DNA from: Pseudomonas azerbaijanoccidentalis
Lineage (GTDB): Bacteria; Pseudomonadota; Gammaproteobacteria; Pseudomonadales; Pseudomonadaceae
DNA: 64,000 nucleotides
Direction: 5' to 3'
Assembly (NCBI RefSeq): GCF_019145495.1
Contig: NZ_JAHSTU010000007.1
Location: forward strand, 248,001-312,000
This document shows, one piece after another, positions 61,758 through 64,000 of this stretch. The translations under genes and the position numbers were made by a program. A model generated the notes under the pieces. The model ran no database searches. It saw nothing but the letters and a program-made list of their open reading frames with translations, and was not told where the DNA came from. The first letter of the stretch is position 1; the number at the start of each line of letters is the position of its first letter.

Positions 61758-62108
61758 TTAAGCCAGTTTTTCCTTGATGCGAGCTGCTTTACCCGACAGG
61801 TCGCGCAGGTAGTACAGCTTGGCTTTACGTACGTCACCGCGACGTTTAACAGCCATGCTGTCGATCTGCGGGGAGTAGGTCTGGAAAGTACGCTCTACGC
61901 CAACACCGTTGGAGATTTTACGAACGGTGAATGCACTGTTTACGCCGCGGTTACGCTTGGCGATAACAACACCTTCGAACGCTTGCAGACGCGAACGGTC
62001 GCCTTCCTTTACTTTTACCTGAACGACAATGGTGTCGCCCGGTGCAAAGGTAGGGATCTCTTTGGTCATCTGCTCTGCTTCGAGTGCAAGGATGATTTTG
62101 TTAGTCAT
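61758..62108 (-). CDS. rplS: 50S ribosomal protein L19
   Basis: Large-subunit protein at the 30S-50S interface, 116 residues. [20 protein letters not shown] and [21 protein letters not shown] are diagnostic of L19. It is the last gene of the conserved rpsP-rimM-trmD-rplS operon and ends at a strong terminator. Confidence 0.99.
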
Positions 62109-62153
62109 GCTGTGCTCCTAAGGTAAATCGTCGGATCTACCATCGATACGTTG

Positions 62154-62906
62154 TTAACTATCGTCCCGCTCGCGGATGTATTCCTCGAGCAGCTTCTTCT
62201 CTTCTCCAGAAAGCGAGCGGCTTTCCAGAAGATCGGCGCGTCGTTCAAAGGTCCGACCAAGGGACTGCTGTAAACGCCAACGCCGGATGTGCGCGTGATT
62301 GCCACTTAGCAATACGTCGGGAACACGCTGATCCGCATACACCTCCGGTCGGGTGTAGTGCGGGCAATCCAGCAAACCATCCGTAAAGGAATCTTCCTCA
62401 GCGGAGTCCGCATGCCCTAAAGCTCCAGGCAGCAGTCGTGTAACCGCATCGATCAGGACCATCGCCGGCAGCTCGCCGCCAGACAGTACATAGTCGCCAA
62501 TCGACCACTCTTCATCGACATGAGCATCAATAAAACGCTCGTCAATGCCTTCATAGCGGCCGGCAATCAGGATCAATGCATCCAGATTCGCCAACTCGCG
62601 CACCGCCGACTGAGTCAGTTGACGGCCTTGGGGCGACAGGTAAATCACCTTCGCGCCCTCCCCGGCGACTGCCTTGGCCTGAACCAGAGCATCTTCCAGG
62701 GGCTTGATCTTCATCACCATGCCCGGACCACCGCCAAATGGGCGATCATCCACAGTGTGATGTCGATCCGTCGTGTAGTCTCGCGGGTTCCAACAGGTCA
62801 GCTGCAACAGCCCCTGTTTCACCGCCCGACTGGTGATGCCGTACTCGCTGATGGCGGAGAACATCTCGGGAAACAAACTGATCACTTCTACGCGCAAGTT
62901 AGCCAC
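62154..62906 (-). CDS. trmD: tRNA (guanine-37-N1)-methyltransferase TrmD
   Basis: The SPOUT methyltransferase making m1G37 in tRNA, 250 residues from a GTG at 62906, two bases after the rimM stop. The N-terminus LRVEVISLFPEMFSAISEYG fits the family. The knotted SAM-binding segment YLSPQGRQLTQ and IGDYVLSGGELPAM are visible, and the catalytic-Asp region FTDGLLDCPHYTRPEVYADQ is near residue 165. It is essential for reading-frame maintenance. Confidence 0.98.
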   Translation of the reverse strand: MANLRVEVISLFPEMFSAISEYGITSRAVKQGLLQLTCWNPRDYTTDRHHTVDDRPFGGGPGMVMKIKPLEDALVQAKAVAGEGAKVIYLSPQGRQLTQSAVRELANLDALILIAGRYEGIDERFIDAHVDEEWSIGDYVLSGGELPAMVLIDAVTRLLPGALGHADSAEEDSFTDGLLDCPHYTRPEVYADQRVPDVLLSGNHAHIRRWRLQQSLGRTFERRADLLESRSLSGEEKKLLEEYIRERDDS

Positions 62907-62908
62907 GC

Positions 62909-63445
62909 TTAGAAATCCGCGTCCCAATCCACCTTCATCTCGCCTGCTGCCAGGTCGATGGCCAACACGCATTGCTCGGTATACGGCAACAGGCGTTCGC
63001 GATCATCCAGGCTGCCAGCGCAAGGCTTGACCACCATTACATCATTCGAGCCGGTCTCCAGCAGGTGATCGATCTTCCCGAACAGTTGCCCGAGGGTGTC
63101 GATGACCTTGAGACCTTCCAGCTGGTACCAGTAGTACTCGCCGTCGGTCAGTTCAGGGAACAGGTTGCGCGGCACGCAGATCTCATAACCGGCCAGAAGA
63201 CGAGCTTCTTCACGATCATCAAGACCCTTGAGCTTTGCGACCAGGAACTTGTCGTTCCCGCGTCCGCTGACCAGCTCAACCTGCTTTACATTACCGTCAC
63301 GCTTGAGCGTCCAGGTTTTGTATTCCAGCAGGTTCTTAATCGGATCAGTAAAGGAATACACCTTCACTTCGCCGCGAACGCCGTGAACCGAGTAAATCTT
63401 GCCGATAACGATCAAATCATCAGCAACAGCTGGCGTCGCGTTCAT
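62909..63445 (-). CDS. rimM: Ribosome maturation factor RimM
   Basis: A 16S rRNA processing/30S assembly factor, 178 residues. It has the N-terminal RimM domain (IGKIYSVHGVRGEVKVYSFT) and the PRC barrel (YYWYQLEGLKVIDTLGQLFG). It lies between rpsP (five-base gap) and trmD (two-base gap). Confidence 0.98.
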   Translation of the reverse strand: MNATPAVADDLIVIGKIYSVHGVRGEVKVYSFTDPIKNLLEYKTWTLKRDGNVKQVELVSGRGNDKFLVAKLKGLDDREEARLLAGYEICVPRNLFPELTDGEYYWYQLEGLKVIDTLGQLFGKIDHLLETGSNDVMVVKPCAGSLDDRERLLPYTEQCVLAIDLAAGEMKVDWDADF

Positions 63446-63450
63446 ATTGC

Positions 63451-63702
63451 TCAGGCCGCAGCCTTAGCAGATTCCTTCAACAACTGAGCAACGCGCTCAG
63501 AAGGTTGTGCACCAACGCTCAGCCAGTAGGCTACGCGCTCTTGGTTCACGGACAGACGAACTTCTTGACCACGAGCAACAGGGTTGAAGAAACCAACCTG
63601 TTCCTTGTGCGAACCGTCGCGCGGGTTGCGGCTGTCGGTTACGGTCAAGTGGTAAAACGGGCGCTTTTTGGAGCCGCCAAGGGCAAGACGGATTGTTAGC
63701 AT
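63451..63702 (-). CDS. rpsP: 30S ribosomal protein S16
   Basis: Small-subunit assembly protein, 83 residues. MLTIRLALGGSKKRPFYHLT is diagnostic. It heads the rpsP-rimM-trmD-rplS operon. The 250 bases before it hold the operon promoter region and the ffh 3' region, with short hairpins near 63907-63944 but no clear T tract. Confidence 0.99.
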   Translation of the reverse strand: MLTIRLALGGSKKRPFYHLTVTDSRNPRDGSHKEQVGFFNPVARGQEVRLSVNQERVAYWLSVGAQPSERVAQLLKESAKAAA

Positions 63703-63952
63703 GTGAACATCGTTCCTGTAGTCGGTGCTGCAAATCTAAAGGCACAGCGGGCATGGGTGCCCGAAAGGCCGCATATTCTAAGGAATATCCGGACTTTTGC
63801 AAATGACTTTTTCCGGCGCCCTTTCGGTCGCCATGCAGATTTGCTATAGAGCCGTCGTTGAAAACGGCCGGTCAGCTCCCGCCAAGTGCGGGTTTGCTGT
63901 GTATCCCACGTCCGTGTGGGGCAGCGCCGACCTGATGGCCGGCGCGGATTCT

Positions 63953-64000
63953 TTACATTTTTGGCATGCCGCCGCCGGGCAACATACCGCCCATGCCGCG
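63953..64000 (-). CDS. ffh: Signal recognition particle protein Ffh, last residues
   Basis: Only the last 15 codons and TAA lie in the window. They read RGMGGMLPGGGMPKM, the Met/Gly-rich M-domain tail of Pseudomonas Ffh. The ffh-rpsP order is conserved. The rest of the gene is beyond the right edge. Confidence 0.9.
   Translation of the reverse strand, partial: RGMGGMLPGGGMPKM

Overview
The window is chromosomal DNA from a Pseudomonas of the fluorescens type. The evidence is the high GC content, the gene set (rplS-trmD-rimM-rpsP-ffh, groESL, glpFKRD, thrC-hom-dsbC-xerD, icmP-like imelysin cluster, colRS) and about a dozen REP-type elements built on a TGTAGGAGCTG...CTGCGATCTTTT unit. Almost every gene has a clear Pseudomonas family. 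From memory, the gene order looks like a mosaic of blocks that are separate in P. aeruginosa PAO1 (PA4370-89, PA3481-96, PA3525-38, PA3581-84, PA3723-26, PA3735-46). No tRNA, rRNA, CRISPR array, insertion sequence or prophage was seen.

Layout. 1-4.2 kb: iron-related periplasmic cluster (imelysin end, di-heme protein, second imelysin, Tat-type DUF1513 protein). 4.4-8.6 kb: MexVW-type RND efflux pair. 8.7-13.4 kb: ColRS envelope-stress system with its LPS-modification genes (methyltransferase, InaA/WapQ kinase, small secreted protein) and a PAP2 phosphatase. Two sites match the ColR box. 13.5-18 kb: groESL, fxsA, a HugZ-like protein and an SDR. 18-26.3 kb: mrp/apbC divergent from metG, then an Rnf operon that has A, B, D, G and E but no rnfC, then nth and a 59-residue PA3496-family gene. 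26.4-28.2 kb: an orphan BvgA-like response regulator and an AT-rich patch with one unrecognised two-TM gene, the only plainly accessory stretch. 28.3-38.8 kb: argG, motY, pyrC, rnt, a 2-Cys peroxiredoxin, bfd (with Fur box), bfr, grxD, a molybdopterin oxidoreductase, argF. 38.8-41.4 kb: orphan ABC ATPase, PhzF, YbaK. 41.7-46.8 kb: the glycerol regulon glpF-glpK-glpR-glpD with GlpR-like sites and a structured glpF leader. 46.9-54.8 kb: an OYE-family reductase, recJ, yaeQ, a CoA-transferase, a solute-binding-like protein, DUF3509, and a BvgS-like sensor that stops after its PAS domain. 54.9-64 kb: thrC-hom, dsbC, xerD, a Na+/H+ antiporter, then rplS-trmD-rimM-rpsP and the last codons of ffh.

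The strongest leads are the Rnf operon with no rnfC, whose RnfB has an unusual repeated charged tail; the ColR boxes that tie the PAP2 gene to the ColRS system; the kinase-less BvgS-like sensor and the orphan BvgA-like regulator in the same window; the low-GC two-TM protein; and the structured leader of glpF. No clearly new multi-gene system was found. Locus tags and family recollections are from memory and should be checked by search.
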